Source: an uncultured bacterium | GTDB lineage: Bacteria > Actinomycetota > Actinomycetes > S36-B12 > CAIYMF01 | NCBI GenBank assembly: GCA_903826575.1 | Contig: CAIKEU010000068.1 | Location: 1-64,000 of the forward strand | Reading direction: 5' to 3' | DNA length: 64,000 nt | Part shown: positions 31,732-40,990 of the stretch, piece after piece | Position numbering within the stretch: position 1 is the first letter of the stretch | Layout of the letters: the number at the start of each line of letters is the position of its first letter | The notes under the pieces: generated by a model | The model's input: the letters and a program-made list of their open reading frames with translations, nothing else | The model's database searches: none | Told to the model about the DNA's origin: nothing | Position numbers and translations under genes: made by a program

Positions 31732-32727
31732 CTAGGGAGCGCCCAAGACCGCGTGAGGATCGATCAAACCGGCGCGAATCGCCGATCCGAACGTCGCTAT
31801 GGTGTCAGCGATCCCGTCGGCGAGTGGCCTGTCGAACGTGGTGGCCCCGATGATCTCGTCAAGATCGCCGCTAGGGACGCTCTCCGGGAACGCCAGAGCC
31901 GTACCGGTCGCCGAAATGTGATCGGCGGTTTTGGGACTGCGTGCGTGGATGAGGTCGATGATCTTGTCGATGGATGCGACGTGGCCGGCTAGGTTGGCCA
32001 TCTTGGCGCCTGATGCAGGAGCCTGAGTGGCCTGTACGAACACGCGCGCCGCGTCCTGAGCGTGCTGGAACTGTGCGCTTCCCGTGTACGGAATGACAAA
32101 GTCTCGGTCCGCGGCCGACGCCATCATGGCCATGGTCGGTGCTGACGTCAGGCCCTGATCCCGGCCAGGACCATAAATCGTGTGCGGGCGCAGACCGATT
32201 GACGCTACTCCGCGCTCGTCCGCGTACAGCTGAGCCATCTGTTCAGTTGCGCGTTTGTAGACCCCGTAGATCGTGCTGGGCGTTCCGGCCATTGCCGGTG
32301 GTGCGCCCGGAACATGTGCGTCGTACGCGGCAATTGATGAGGCAAACACGACGTGTGGAATCGTGTCGAGTCGACGTGCCACCGCCTCGAAAATATTCGC
32401 CGTACCGACAACGTTGACCGCAGCGCCGGCCGGGGGATTTGCGCGACAAAATGGCACCTGAAGAGCCGCTAAGTGGATCACCCGTGTGATCGCGTGCTGG
32501 TCGAGGGTCCGCTCAAGTGCTGCCAGATCAGTGATGTCGGCCTGCACGCGAATCAATGACGTGGGGTCCGCGTCGTTGATAATCAGCGACATTCGAGCGG
32601 AATCGGTGGCGAGGTCGTATGCGACGACGTGAGCGTGTGCGTGCAGTAACTCGCGAACCACCCACGCTCCGATACATCCGTAAGCGCCCGTCACCAGATA
32701 GCGTTCAGCGTTTGCAGATGAGTTCAT
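31732..32727 (-). CDS. NAD-dependent epimerase/dehydratase (extended SDR)
   Basis: 331 aa. YLVTGAYGCIGAWVV (TGxxGxxG), HLAALQ, SSIAAYD for the catalytic Ser, and YGVYKRATEQ for Tyr-xxx-Lys. Later GLRPHTIYGPGRDQGLTSAP is typical of UDP-sugar epimerase-like extended SDRs. Asp at the end of beta-2 (VAYDLATD) indicates NAD. Cytosolic, acting on a sugar nucleotide or a sugar acid (uronate dehydrogenase-like enzymes look similar). Divergent from the mutarotase-like gene at 32783, with 55 bases between. A TAGGGT box ends 6 bases before the ATG, so the transcript is probably leaderless. Confidence 0.8.
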   Translation of the reverse strand: MNSSANAERYLVTGAYGCIGAWVVRELLHAHAHVVAYDLATDSARMSLIINDADPTSLIRVQADITDLAALERTLDQHAITRVIHLAALQVPFCRANPPAGAAVNVVGTANIFEAVARRLDTIPHVVFASSIAAYDAHVPGAPPAMAGTPSTIYGVYKRATEQMAQLYADERGVASIGLRPHTIYGPGRDQGLTSAPTMAMMASAADRDFVIPYTGSAQFQHAQDAARVFVQATQAPASGAKMANLAGHVASIDKIIDLIHARSPKTADHISATGTALAFPESVPSGDLDEIIGATTFDRPLADGIADTIATFGSAIRAGLIDPHAVLGAP

Positions 32728-32733
32728 GAGTGA

Positions 32734-32739
32734 ACCCTA
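32734..32739 (-). promoter_or_regulatory. Putative -10 box of a leaderless gene
   Basis: TAGGGT on the minus strand, 6 bases before the ATG of the epimerase gene; no ribosome binding site. Confidence 0.35.
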
Positions 32740-32782
32740 TTAGTGTGTCTTCGGAAGTAAGCCTTGTCGGTGGGAGTGTCAC

Positions 32783-33727
32783 ATGATCGTTCTGGAGTGC
32801 GACGGAACTGTCGCAATCATCGATCCATCTCACGGTGGTGAGATTCTCGATCTCGTTGGCAGCCATGGGGAACGTCCACTAGGTCGTCCACCGTTTTCGT
32901 ACTCCGCCCGAGAATCCGGTGATCTGGACGAAGCAATGTGGACGGATCGATATCGCGGTGGCTGGCAGTTGGTCGCGCCAAACGCGGGCACACCAAGTGT
33001 TGTCGACGGTGACCGTCATGGGTTCCACGGAGGTGCGTCCATCGCCGAATGGTCAGTCATCACTCAGGAATCCCACACCGCGACTTTGTACGTTGAAAAT
33101 CATGGTTTGGGTTTCACTCGACGGTACGTGCTTGCTGACGCGCGGATGCGAGTCGAGACCACTGTTGAAGCACTTGTGGAACCCCGGCCTTTGGTGGCCG
33201 TAGAACACGTCGTAGTCGGAGTACAGATTCTCGATCCAGAGGTGCATGTGGAGGTAAGTCCTGGCCTCGCCTTCGAAATCGAAGAACCCGACGGATCTTT
33301 GCCGTTGCCCACGCAGGCACCTTCGTATCCTGACGTCTTGATGTTGGACGGCACGACCGAGCGAATGACTTCGTGGAGCATTGACGATGTCAATGCCCGT
33401 ACGTTTGCCGTTTCGCAGATGCCTGAAGGTTGGGCGCAGGTGCGTAACTGCGCGACAGGTGAGGGGCTGCGATTGACGTGGGACGTAACAGTGCTGCCGC
33501 ATATGTGGGTATGGCATGAGAACCGTGCAAACGGGGGCCCGTGGCGGCATGCGACCGAGCTACTCGGCATCGAGCCCGCGATGGTGCCACATTCGATTGG
33601 GCTTGATGGTGCACGGGAATCCGGTCACGCCGCGATTGTTGTGCCAGGAGCGCCGATTAGTTGGTGGATTGAAGCAGAGTTAATCGCAGCAATCACCCCG
33701 CGTCCCACTCGCTGGGCGCAAAGCTAA
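32783..33727 (+). CDS. Aldose-1-epimerase-like (galactose-mutarotase fold) protein
   Basis: 314 aa, all-beta. VLECDGTVAIIDPSHGGEIL is the typical first strand pair, GGWQLVAPNAG and HGFHGGASIAEW match the mutarotase fold around the substrate His, and LLGIEPAM with the Glu near the end fits the general-base position. Overall similarity is limited, so the ligand is uncertain: it could be a mutarotase, a glucose-6-phosphate epimerase-like protein, or a related sugar-binding protein. GGGAG 7 nt before the ATG. Stop overlaps the start of the next gene (TAATGA region), giving a two-gene unit with the DUF429 gene. Confidence 0.65.
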   Translation: MIVLECDGTVAIIDPSHGGEILDLVGSHGERPLGRPPFSYSARESGDLDEAMWTDRYRGGWQLVAPNAGTPSVVDGDRHGFHGGASIAEWSVITQESHTATLYVENHGLGFTRRYVLADARMRVETTVEALVEPRPLVAVEHVVVGVQILDPEVHVEVSPGLAFEIEEPDGSLPLPTQAPSYPDVLMLDGTTERMTSWSIDDVNARTFAVSQMPEGWAQVRNCATGEGLRLTWDVTVLPHMWVWHENRANGGPWRHATELLGIEPAMVPHSIGLDGARESGHAAIVVPGAPISWWIEAELIAAITPRPTRWAQS

Positions 33728-34437
33728 TGATTGCGAGGCATCCACCAACCGTTCTAGGAGTAGACGGATGTCGCGGTGGCTGGCTCGGCATTTTGTGGGA
33801 TGGATCGGCTGCCGTTGCCATCTTTCACTCGACAATAAGAGAATTGATAGACGACGAAACTGCCCGCAGCGCAGTGGTTGTGGGCGTTGACATGCCTATG
33901 GGACTGCCGGATGAGGGTGCCCGTCAAGCAGATCGCATGGCCCAGCGTGAACTCGGACGCCGAGCTTCCTCCATCTTCGTAACCCCCACAAGATCTGCGT
34001 TAACGATGGTGACGCAATCGCAGGCGAGTGCGGTCAACAAAGAACGTGGTGGTCCTGGCGTCAGCATTCAAGCGTTTAATCTTCGCCCGAAAGTGTTGGA
34101 GGTTGACGAGCTCGCTCGCACGTTCGTCGCCGAGCGTGGCCGCCGTCTTGTCGAAGTTCATCCTGAACTCTCGTTCCACACGATGAATGACGGATCACTG
34201 AGCCATTCCAAGCGCACACCGGAAGGTCAAGAAGAACGACGCGCACTTCTTCGTAGAGTGGGTATTGAACTCGATCCGACATCGACAGCGATCCCGGGCC
34301 GGATCGCAATCGATGATGTTTTGGACGCAGCTGCAGCGGCATGGTCTGCGTGGCGAGTGAACAGCGGCACGGCGAGATCTCTGCCCGACCCGCCCGAGAT
34401 CAATAGCGATGGAATATCGGCCGCGATCTGGGTCTGA
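33727..34437 (+). CDS. DUF429 domain protein (predicted nuclease-like fold)
   Basis: 236 aa. VLGVDGCRGGWLGIL at the N-terminus, VVVGVDMPMGLPD, SIFVTPTRSAL, and VEVHPELSF are the conserved DUF429 pieces with acidic residues (Asp, Asp, Glu) as in RNase H-like folds. Function unproven. Its ATG overlaps the stop of the mutarotase-like gene. No regulator nearby. Confidence 0.75.
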   Translation: MIARHPPTVLGVDGCRGGWLGILWDGSAAVAIFHSTIRELIDDETARSAVVVGVDMPMGLPDEGARQADRMAQRELGRRASSIFVTPTRSALTMVTQSQASAVNKERGGPGVSIQAFNLRPKVLEVDELARTFVAERGRRLVEVHPELSFHTMNDGSLSHSKRTPEGQEERRALLRRVGIELDPTSTAIPGRIAIDDVLDAAAAAWSAWRVNSGTARSLPDPPEINSDGISAAIWV

Positions 34438-34465
34438 TCTCAGGGACGTCGACAACCGTTGGGGC

Positions 34466-34471
34466 TAGCAT
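34466..34471 (+). promoter_or_regulatory. Putative -10 box of a leaderless gene
   Basis: TAGCAT, 6 bases before the ATG at 34478, and no Shine-Dalgarno site: the usual spacing for transcription starting at the A of ATG. Confidence 0.4.
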
Positions 34472-34477
34472 CGCGTC

Positions 34478-34945
34478 ATGACTGATGAGATTGCACCCCG
34501 CCCGCCGGTACCTCCCTTCACTGAGCAAGATGCTCGGCAAAAGGTGCGAATGGCGGAAAATGCGTGGAACACCAAAGAGCCCGCGCGAGTGGCGGCTGCG
34601 TACACCGTCGACTCGACGTGGCGCAACCGCGATGAGTTTGTCCAAGGCCGAGCTGAGATCGAAGCATTCTTGGTTCGCAAGTGGGAACGCGAGCTCGACT
34701 ATGTCCTGCGCAAGGACCTTTGGGCCTTCTCGGACAATCACATTGCCGTTCGCTTCCAGTACGAATGGCGTAACGCCGATGGGCAGTGGTTCCGCTCATA
34801 CGGCAATGAAAACTGGGAGTTCGACGCACTCGGCTACATGGCCCGTCGTGAGGCCAGTATCAACGATGTGGCGATCGATGAGGCCGATCGTCGTATCGTC
34901 GGGCCTCGTGCCGAGGGTGACGATTCCGTGATTCCTTTGCATTGA
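34478..34945 (+). CDS. NTF2-like protein, DUF1348 family
   Basis: 155 aa, cytosolic. [58 protein letters not shown] and [14 protein letters not shown] are nearly invariant in DUF1348. The fold is a small alpha+beta cone that often binds a small hydrophobic molecule; no activity is established. Probably leaderless (see 34466-34471). Confidence 0.85.
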   Translation: MTDEIAPRPPVPPFTEQDARQKVRMAENAWNTKEPARVAAAYTVDSTWRNRDEFVQGRAEIEAFLVRKWERELDYVLRKDLWAFSDNHIAVRFQYEWRNADGQWFRSYGNENWEFDALGYMARREASINDVAIDEADRRIVGPRAEGDDSVIPLH

Positions 34946-34950
34946 CGGGT

Positions 34951-34974
34951 AATTTCGTGCCCTAGGACGAAATT
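34951..34974. promoter_or_regulatory. AT-rich inverted repeat upstream of the PAS-GGDEF gene
   Basis: AATTTCGT / ACGAAATT, 8-bp perfect arms and an 8-nt spacer (GCCCTAGG), 6 bases after the DUF1348 stop and about 85 before the next start. It could be a weak terminator or an operator. Confidence 0.4.
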
Positions 34975-35059
34975 TGATCAACTTAGAGTTACACTTTGAC
35001 CACGGAAAGTAATCGCACATGGTCGGTGAATCCGGGGGTTAATGTCGGGGGGTGACATC

Positions 35060-37522
35060 ATGAATTCGGTGCATGCGTCGGCCTGTGGTCGACCGGAACC
35101 ACGCTCTGAATCGTCGTCAGCTTCGGATTCGGAACGGTGGCTCGACCTAATTCGTCACGGACTCGACGGTTTGCCCCACACGTCGGTCATGCTTTTTAAC
35201 GAAGAAATGCGCTATCTGCTGGTTCGCGGACAAGCGCTCAATGATTCGGAGTTTCGTTCGCACGAATTAGAGGGGCAACTCGCGTCCGAAACACTGTCAT
35301 CGTCGAGATGGTCGTTCTACGAACCGCTATATCGTCGGGCCCTGCTCGGTGTCGTCACCACGACGAACGTGAGTGCGCCGTCGGGCGGAGGTGATTTCGT
35401 GGTGCGGGTTGGCCCGGTGCGCGATGACAGTGGCGTGGTTGTCGGCGGAATCGCGATGGCAACAGATGAAACCGAGCGACTGCGCGATCTGAATCGTTTA
35501 AAGGAATCTGAAGAACGGTTCCGACTTCTTGCCGAGAATACGTCCGATTTTGTTGTGCGGTTGTCACCCAATGGAGTGGTCGAATGGGTGTCGCCGTCGA
35601 TTAGCGACATCACCGGCTGGCAGCCAATGGAAATCGTTGGTCGTCACGTTCTCAACTTCGCTCATCCTGACGACCAAGAAGATGTGAAGGCGTTTGCTGG
35701 CCGGTTGCGCGATGGTTTTCTGCGATCAGGTCGGTCACGCGTCCGGACGGCTGACGGTTCGTTTCGCTGGTTCTCCCGAATTATTCGTCCGATCCATGAC
35801 GATGATGGCGCCGTTGAAGCATTCGTCAGTTCTTGGCGAGATGTGGAATCAGAGGTTTTGGCTGAGCGACTCCTGGTGGATTCAGAACAGCAGCTTCGCC
35901 AGGCGATGGAAACGTCCAGCATCGGAATGATGATGACGGCCAGCGACGGAAGATTTCTAACGGTCAATGAAGCACTGTGTGCCATGCTTGGCTATTCGCG
36001 CGCTGAACTCGAAGCAATGACGTTCTTTGACGTCACTCACCCCGACGACGTATCTGCTGGCGCGCAGGGTATTCGCGACTTAGCCACTGGTGCGATCCGA
36101 AGTTTTAAACAGCGTAAGCGTTACATCGGCAAGCTTGGCGAGATCGTCTGGGTTGATCTGAGCACAGCAGCTATTTTTGACTCCGACGGAGTCTTTCGGC
36201 ACACCGTGACTCAGGTCGTGGATGTTACGACCGAGGTTCTCAACTACGAGGCGTTGCAGCGAAGTGCGCGTCAATTCCGACTACTTGCTGAAAACTCGTC
36301 GGACGTTGTTTATCAAACCGATTTGAACGGGATGATCGAGTGGGTTTCGCCCTCGGTGTCGCACGTTCTCGGCTGGGATCCTGAACTGCTTGTTGGAGTT
36401 CCCTCGGTAACACTTCTGCACCCCGACGACGTTCCGAAGGCGCGCGAGCTCCGAGCGCGCATGGCTCGTGGGGAGGGCACGCCACCTATGGTCATCAGGT
36501 ATCGATCTTCGGTGGGGTCGATGCGTGAAATGTCTGCAATCAAAAAGCAAATTCACGCGCGCGATGGCACCGTGACGGGAGTATCGGTCAGTCTTCGTGA
36601 CGTCACTGAAGAGCAAGTGGCGCGCCGTGAGCTCGCTCGCAGCGAAGAGCAGTTCCGGCTTGCGATGGCCAATGCTCCGCATGGAATGGTGATCACCGAT
36701 TCTTTCGGAGTGATGCTTCAGGTAAATCGAGCGTTGCTTGATCTGCTTGGAGTGACTGAAGCAGATGTCGTGGGACGCTTGCTGTCTGGCCTCATTCAGG
36801 AGGAAGCGCGGTCGACATATGACGCGCAGATGCGCGAGTTATTGTCCGCCGATCGCGACAGCGTGCGAGAAGAACGGGTACTGATCGCGGGTGAGAGTGA
36901 GTTGTGGGTTGATCACGCCACCTCATTGCAGCGTGACGTAGACACGCGTCCCATCTTTTTCGTGCACCAATTCGCCGATCAGACGGCGGCGCGTGAAGCT
37001 TCCGCTCGGCATGAGTGGCTTGCCCATCATGACGAGCTTACGTCTGTGCAAAATCGACGTGGTGGCAATGCGTTATTGAGTTGGGCTCTCGAGTCAGCTG
37101 CAGTCGATAGTGAGAAACATGGCTTGCTCTTCGTTGACATCGACAAATTCAAGGACTTCAACACGCTCGGTGGCGAAGAGGCCGGCGATGCCGTCCTGGT
37201 TGCGGTCGCGCGCGCGCTCATCGCCGTTTCGGGTTCACCCGCGGACGTTGTCCGCTGGGGTGGCGACGAATTCTTAGTTTTGGTTCGCAACGTTGACGAC
37301 GAGGCTGAACTCGTGGCTGTCGCGGAGCAGATATTGGACGAGGTTTCCAAGCCAGTCGACGTGGGTAGCGGACTACACGATGGGGCTGCACGCATCACTG
37401 TTAGTGTGATTGCGACGCTGATCAAATCTGATGACACCGCTAAAACATTGATTACGCGTGCCAGTGAACCGCTATCGAGTGCGAAGGATCAGGGTCGTAA
37501 TCGGGTGACCGTTCAGTTCTAA
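35060..37522 (+). CDS. Soluble multi-PAS diguanylate cyclase
   Basis: 820 aa with no membrane segment. A PAS-like N-terminal domain (~20-145) is followed by four PAS domains (~150-270, 275-395, 400-520, 525-645), shown by repeated FRLLAENTSDFV / GWQPMEIVG / HPDD / FRWFSRII patterns. The GGDEF domain is C-terminal (~655-820) with the catalytic WGGDEFLVL (734-738) and metal-binding FVDIDKFKDFN. The inhibitory-site Arg five residues before GGDEF is not conserved (SPAD in place of RxxD), so product inhibition may be lost. Start: ATG 35060 has GGGGGTG 5-6 nt upstream; ATG 35042 is possible. It makes cyclic di-GMP in response to cytosolic signals (family knowledge); the signal is unknown. Confidence 0.85.
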   Translation: MNSVHASACGRPEPRSESSSASDSERWLDLIRHGLDGLPHTSVMLFNEEMRYLLVRGQALNDSEFRSHELEGQLASETLSSSRWSFYEPLYRRALLGVVTTTNVSAPSGGGDFVVRVGPVRDDSGVVVGGIAMATDETERLRDLNRLKESEERFRLLAENTSDFVVRLSPNGVVEWVSPSISDITGWQPMEIVGRHVLNFAHPDDQEDVKAFAGRLRDGFLRSGRSRVRTADGSFRWFSRIIRPIHDDDGAVEAFVSSWRDVESEVLAERLLVDSEQQLRQAMETSSIGMMMTASDGRFLTVNEALCAMLGYSRAELEAMTFFDVTHPDDVSAGAQGIRDLATGAIRSFKQRKRYIGKLGEIVWVDLSTAAIFDSDGVFRHTVTQVVDVTTEVLNYEALQRSARQFRLLAENSSDVVYQTDLNGMIEWVSPSVSHVLGWDPELLVGVPSVTLLHPDDVPKARELRARMARGEGTPPMVIRYRSSVGSMREMSAIKKQIHARDGTVTGVSVSLRDVTEEQVARRELARSEEQFRLAMANAPHGMVITDSFGVMLQVNRALLDLLGVTEADVVGRLLSGLIQEEARSTYDAQMRELLSADRDSVREERVLIAGESELWVDHATSLQRDVDTRPIFFVHQFADQTAAREASARHEWLAHHDELTSVQNRRGGNALLSWALESAAVDSEKHGLLFVDIDKFKDFNTLGGEEAGDAVLVAVARALIAVSGSPADVVRWGGDEFLVLVRNVDDEAELVAVAEQILDEVSKPVDVGSGLHDGAARITVSVIATLIKSDDTAKTLITRASEPLSSAKDQGRNRVTVQF

Positions 37523-38364
37523 CTCTGGCTGCGTTCGATGTGCTCGAATGCTGGACCGAAGAACATCGCTTGGCCGTCCTTGATGAAGTAGACAGACCAG
37601 TCGGGAAGGTTAGCGAACCATTCCGCACACCGCGGTCCGGCGATCAAACATGCGGTGGCCAGAGCGTCCGCGATTCCGGCGTCCGGCCCAACGATTGTGG
37701 CCGAATCGAATTCAACCGTCGTTGTACCCATGTGTGGGTTCGTAATGTGTTCGCCACGTTCGTAGAGACCGCTCGTCGCGATAGCGCCGTCTTGGATTGT
37801 GACGACCTCAACGACTTGTTGGGTGTCGTACGGATTCGTGATTCCGATCGCCCATCCCTCGCCGGGTGCTTGAAATCCGCGGCATGCAATATCGCCGGAC
37901 GCATTCACGCAGACATTCGGTATGCCGGCAGCGACGAGTTGATCGGCGACGATGCCCGCGGCCCAACCCTTCACGTAGCCTGACGGGTCGACCCCACCTT
38001 TAACAGCCCACGGATCGAATACGCCCTGAGTTAACTGCTTAATCCACGCGCACGTTTCTAATACCTCAGATACGACGGGTGGGATTCGGTGATCGGGCAA
38101 GATTCCGTTGCGCAGCAGTGAGATAGGCGTATCGGCCTTGTACGTTGAGAACCAGCGATCGACTTGATGTAGGTACTCGATTGCCTCGGCCATGATCTCG
38201 TCGTAGTTGTCGGGGAACTCCGGCGCGCGAAGGTCGAAAGTTACGACAGTTCCCCACACCTCTTCGGCATGGACGCGGCGCTGCCAATCGCCCCAGCCAG
38301 CAAGGGTGATGGTGGGGTTGCCGTCAGCATCACGGCGAACAACGATGGGGTCGTCAGAAGTCAC
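37519..38364 (-). CDS. apbE: FAD:protein FMN transferase (ApbE)
   Basis: 281 aa. Conserved ApbE pieces: WGTVVTFDLRAP, VDRWFSTYKADTPISLLR, VFDPWAVKGGVDPSGYVKGWA, VNASGDIACRG (Mg/FAD site), ATSGLYERGEHI, and DALATACLI with acidic residues binding Mg2+. ApbE cleaves FAD and links FMN to a Thr in the (S/T)GAT motif of target proteins outside the membrane. No signal peptide is seen (it starts MTSDDPIVVRRD), whereas most ApbEs are exported lipoproteins. A cytosolic form would have to act before export, or export could be by another route. It follows the flavin-domain gene by 10 bases, ending the minus-strand cluster. Confidence 0.9.
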   Translation of the reverse strand: MTSDDPIVVRRDADGNPTITLAGWGDWQRRVHAEEVWGTVVTFDLRAPEFPDNYDEIMAEAIEYLHQVDRWFSTYKADTPISLLRNGILPDHRIPPVVSEVLETCAWIKQLTQGVFDPWAVKGGVDPSGYVKGWAAGIVADQLVAAGIPNVCVNASGDIACRGFQAPGEGWAIGITNPYDTQQVVEVVTIQDGAIATSGLYERGEHITNPHMGTTTVEFDSATIVGPDAGIADALATACLIAGPRCAEWFANLPDWSVYFIKDGQAMFFGPAFEHIERSQS

Positions 38365-38374
38365 GTTGATTAAC

Positions 38375-39127
38375 TTACAGGCCGGCAGCAGTCATCGCGG
38401 CCTGCAATGACTGGATCCAGGCAGTCGACGACAGGGTCGCGTTAGTTACGTTCGCGATTTGACTCGTCGTCGTGCCGATCGTTTCCGTGCGCAGAATTGG
38501 TACCGCCTTGGTGTTGATACGCGTACTTGTTGGATCTGTGTTCGGATACTGGGCGGCCCACGCGTCGATGATCTTGCCATTTTGGACGCGAATCCCGACC
38601 TGCATATTTCCGTAGCTGGCGTCGGGAACGACAGTTCCGAGGAAGTCCTTGTAGGCCGCGATGGTGGGCGTCGGCGTCGGCTTGGCCGTGGTCTTCGATG
38701 GAGTTGGGGCGGGGGCTGCAGTTTTCGTCGGCTTCGGGGTTGGTGTGACTGCCGTCGACGTGCTGGGCTTCGGTGCGGCGCTAGACGGTTTGGCGCTAGG
38801 TGCCACTGACGGGGCTTTGCTTGTCGAGGCGATCGGTGTTGGCGTTGAGGCAGCAGGCGCGGGCGAACTGACAGCTGGGGCTGGGGCGGCGGCAGATTCA
38901 CTTGGCGCAGCAGCTGCGCCTGAATCAGCAGGGGCAGGTGCCGCGGCAGAATCGGATGGTGCGGGAGCGGCACCGGAAGCCATCGGGGCGGGGCCACCGA
39001 GTCCTGCAGATGCGCCACCACCGGTTGACGTGTCAGCCGATGCAACCGTCGCCTCCGCACCTGAGTAACTCAGGACAGCTGCAAGACCAGCGATGGTGCC
39101 GGCGCTTACCAGGATTGCGCGTTTCAC
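38375..39127 (-). CDS. Exported FMN-binding domain protein with Ala/Pro linker
   Basis: 250 aa. N-terminal signal or anchor (~1-28, RAILVSAGTIAGLAAVLSYSG), an Ala/Pro/Ser-rich linker of ~130 residues (SDSAAAPAPADSGAAAAPSE), and an FMN_bind domain at ~158-250 (MQVGIRVQNGKIIDAWAAQYP, RINTKAVPILRTETIG). At the flavinylation position it reads VTNATLSST, with T231 where the acceptor Thr of SGAT lies, but Ser-Gly is replaced by Thr-Asn. The adjacent ApbE and redox membrane protein support a covalent FMN carrier at the surface, with the linker giving reach across the wall. GTG start with AAGGAG 6 nt upstream. Confidence 0.8.
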   Translation of the reverse strand: MKRAILVSAGTIAGLAAVLSYSGAEATVASADTSTGGGASAGLGGPAPMASGAAPAPSDSAAAPAPADSGAAAAPSESAAAPAPAVSSPAPAASTPTPIASTSKAPSVAPSAKPSSAAPKPSTSTAVTPTPKPTKTAAPAPTPSKTTAKPTPTPTIAAYKDFLGTVVPDASYGNMQVGIRVQNGKIIDAWAAQYPNTDPTSTRINTKAVPILRTETIGTTTSQIANVTNATLSSTAWIQSLQAAMTAAGL

Positions 39128-39244
39128 GTTGTGCTCCTTGTTGTGTTGCGTTCGTGCAGTTGAGATCCCGAGCCGACGTCGTGCTAGTCGGGTTGGTGCG
39201 AGGCGATTTAGTTAGGTCGAACGGTTGTGCGGGGTTACTGACGG

Positions 39245-40957
39245 CTAGAAAGAGAAAGCCTCATGGTGAATTCGTCGGTCTGGGACACCCATGGCTTGAG
39301 CGGCCTTGATCACAGATTCGGTAAAGGAATCGTTGCCACAGATGTAAACATCGGAACGTCCCATTCCTGGTGCCAGTGAATACAGGTAATCGGGGGTCAT
39401 CGGATGCAACTCTCGAGGCCCTTCGAGGTAGTAGATCTTCCAGCCATAAGCGGCGGCAATGTGATCCATTTCTGCCTTGAGAGGTGCAGAGTCGGTCTCG
39501 GAAACTTTGTAGATAACAGTCACGTCAGTCGTGGGTGGAAGATCGTCAAGTACTGCGCGGATCGGTGTGATTCCGACGCCCGCTGCAAATGCTGTAATGC
39601 GTTCGGTGCTGCGCTGTGCAGCAGTGAAGATTCCGTACGGACCTTCCGCCCAGACGCGCGTGCCCGGGCGAAGCTGATTGATGCTCGCTGACTGATCACC
39701 GAGGTTTTTGATCGTGACGCGCAGCCAGGACGGATTCGGTGATGCAGACAGCGAATACGGGTGAGCTTGCCACCAGAAGTGACGCGTCATGAAGCGCCAC
39801 TGGAAAAACTGGCCACCGCGCGCCTTGATCAGGTCCAAATCTTCACCACTGATGTAAACGGAGGTTACGTCTGGTGATTCGGGGACGACGGCCGCGATCC
39901 GAAGATCGTGGCGACGCGAGAACATATACGGATTCCAGAAGCGGTTTACGAAGATCATGGCCGCGACGAAGATGTACAAGCCGATCCAGAAGTAGCGCTG
40001 AAGCGTGTTGTTGATGAACATCGGTCCGAGCGCGATCTGGTGTCCAAAGGCCAAGGCAACGGCGATGTAGAAGTACAGGTGGGCAACCCACCAGGTCTCG
40101 TACTTCATCTTTGAACGGATCTTTTTGTACGACATGACACCGAGGCTGATCATCAGAACCAGCGCGGCGGTGGCTGGAACCATCCATTCAGTCTGGGTAA
40201 CGAGTGCCCAAAACGCTGCGGGTGCTCCGCTCACGGAGCCCGCTGCGTGTCCAAGGGTTGAAAAGACTGCGTGCAGACCGATCAGCACTAGTGAGTAGGG
40301 AGCGACCTTGCGGTGAAGCATGATCATCCGGTCGTGGCCAACTTCACGCTCGAGCCACGGTAGTCGCGAGATCAGTAAGAGCAGCGCTAGGCACAGGTAG
40401 GTGCCTGCGAGAGCTGAGAATGTACTTGCTGCTAGGAAGTAGCCCCCGGGGTAGTTCAGTCCGGCCATCGCAGAGCTAACGCCGAGGCCCAGTGAGATAC
40501 CCAGACCGATTCCGGCGATCGTGATCGCAACATCGCCGCGACGGGTCGAACCGCCCCGACTCGCTAGGCCGCGCTGCATGGGCGGACGAACCGCATGACG
40601 ACCACGAGGTGCCGGGGCAGACGGGATGGCCACTGGTGACGGGGTTGAAGGCACGCTAGGTGCCGCCGCCGGTTGAGCAACAGGGGCGAAGAGGTCGGCT
40701 GCATTGGTTGACGGGGCATCGTTGGGCGTCCACGTAGGCGCACTCATTGGCACCGTCAAAAGCGCCGGTGCCGACGAGTGATCCACTGGTACGTCCAGAA
40801 GTGACTGAACTGCAGCGCGCGATTCGATTGTGTCTGACCCGCCGACCTGCGGATAAAAGACGTCCTCGAGGTAGTTGGAGTAGGACTCTGGCGCAAAGGT
40901 CTGGGCGGCACCGCTAACGGTGTCGCTTGCCTGGCGTTGGCCTTGTGTCGTATCCAT
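39245..40957 (-). CDS. Ferric reductase-like transmembrane NAD(P)H oxidoreductase
   Basis: 570 aa. A disordered Pro/Ala-rich N-terminus (~1-150) is followed by about six membrane spans with paired His for haem (MLHRKVAPYSLVLIGLHAVF and STLGH, then VAHLYFYIAVALAFGHQ). The C-terminal FNR-type domain (~340-570) has the FAD site HPYSLSASP, NAD site GVGITPIRAVLDDL, and YICGNDSF, with FSF at the very end where such enzymes carry an aromatic residue. Known relatives (FRE/NOX type) carry electrons from cytosolic NAD(P)H through FAD and haem to the outside. Between two FMN-binding protein genes and upstream of apbE, it is the obvious donor for them. Only a weak GGA precedes the start. Confidence 0.85.
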   Translation of the reverse strand: MDTTQGQRQASDTVSGAAQTFAPESYSNYLEDVFYPQVGGSDTIESRAAVQSLLDVPVDHSSAPALLTVPMSAPTWTPNDAPSTNAADLFAPVAQPAAAPSVPSTPSPVAIPSAPAPRGRHAVRPPMQRGLASRGGSTRRGDVAITIAGIGLGISLGLGVSSAMAGLNYPGGYFLAASTFSALAGTYLCLALLLLISRLPWLEREVGHDRMIMLHRKVAPYSLVLIGLHAVFSTLGHAAGSVSGAPAAFWALVTQTEWMVPATAALVLMISLGVMSYKKIRSKMKYETWWVAHLYFYIAVALAFGHQIALGPMFINNTLQRYFWIGLYIFVAAMIFVNRFWNPYMFSRRHDLRIAAVVPESPDVTSVYISGEDLDLIKARGGQFFQWRFMTRHFWWQAHPYSLSASPNPSWLRVTIKNLGDQSASINQLRPGTRVWAEGPYGIFTAAQRSTERITAFAAGVGITPIRAVLDDLPPTTDVTVIYKVSETDSAPLKAEMDHIAAAYGWKIYYLEGPRELHPMTPDYLYSLAPGMGRSDVYICGNDSFTESVIKAAQAMGVPDRRIHHEAFSF

Positions 40958-40990
40958 GTCGAGATCCGTTCGGTTGGCGAGTGAGTCGTA

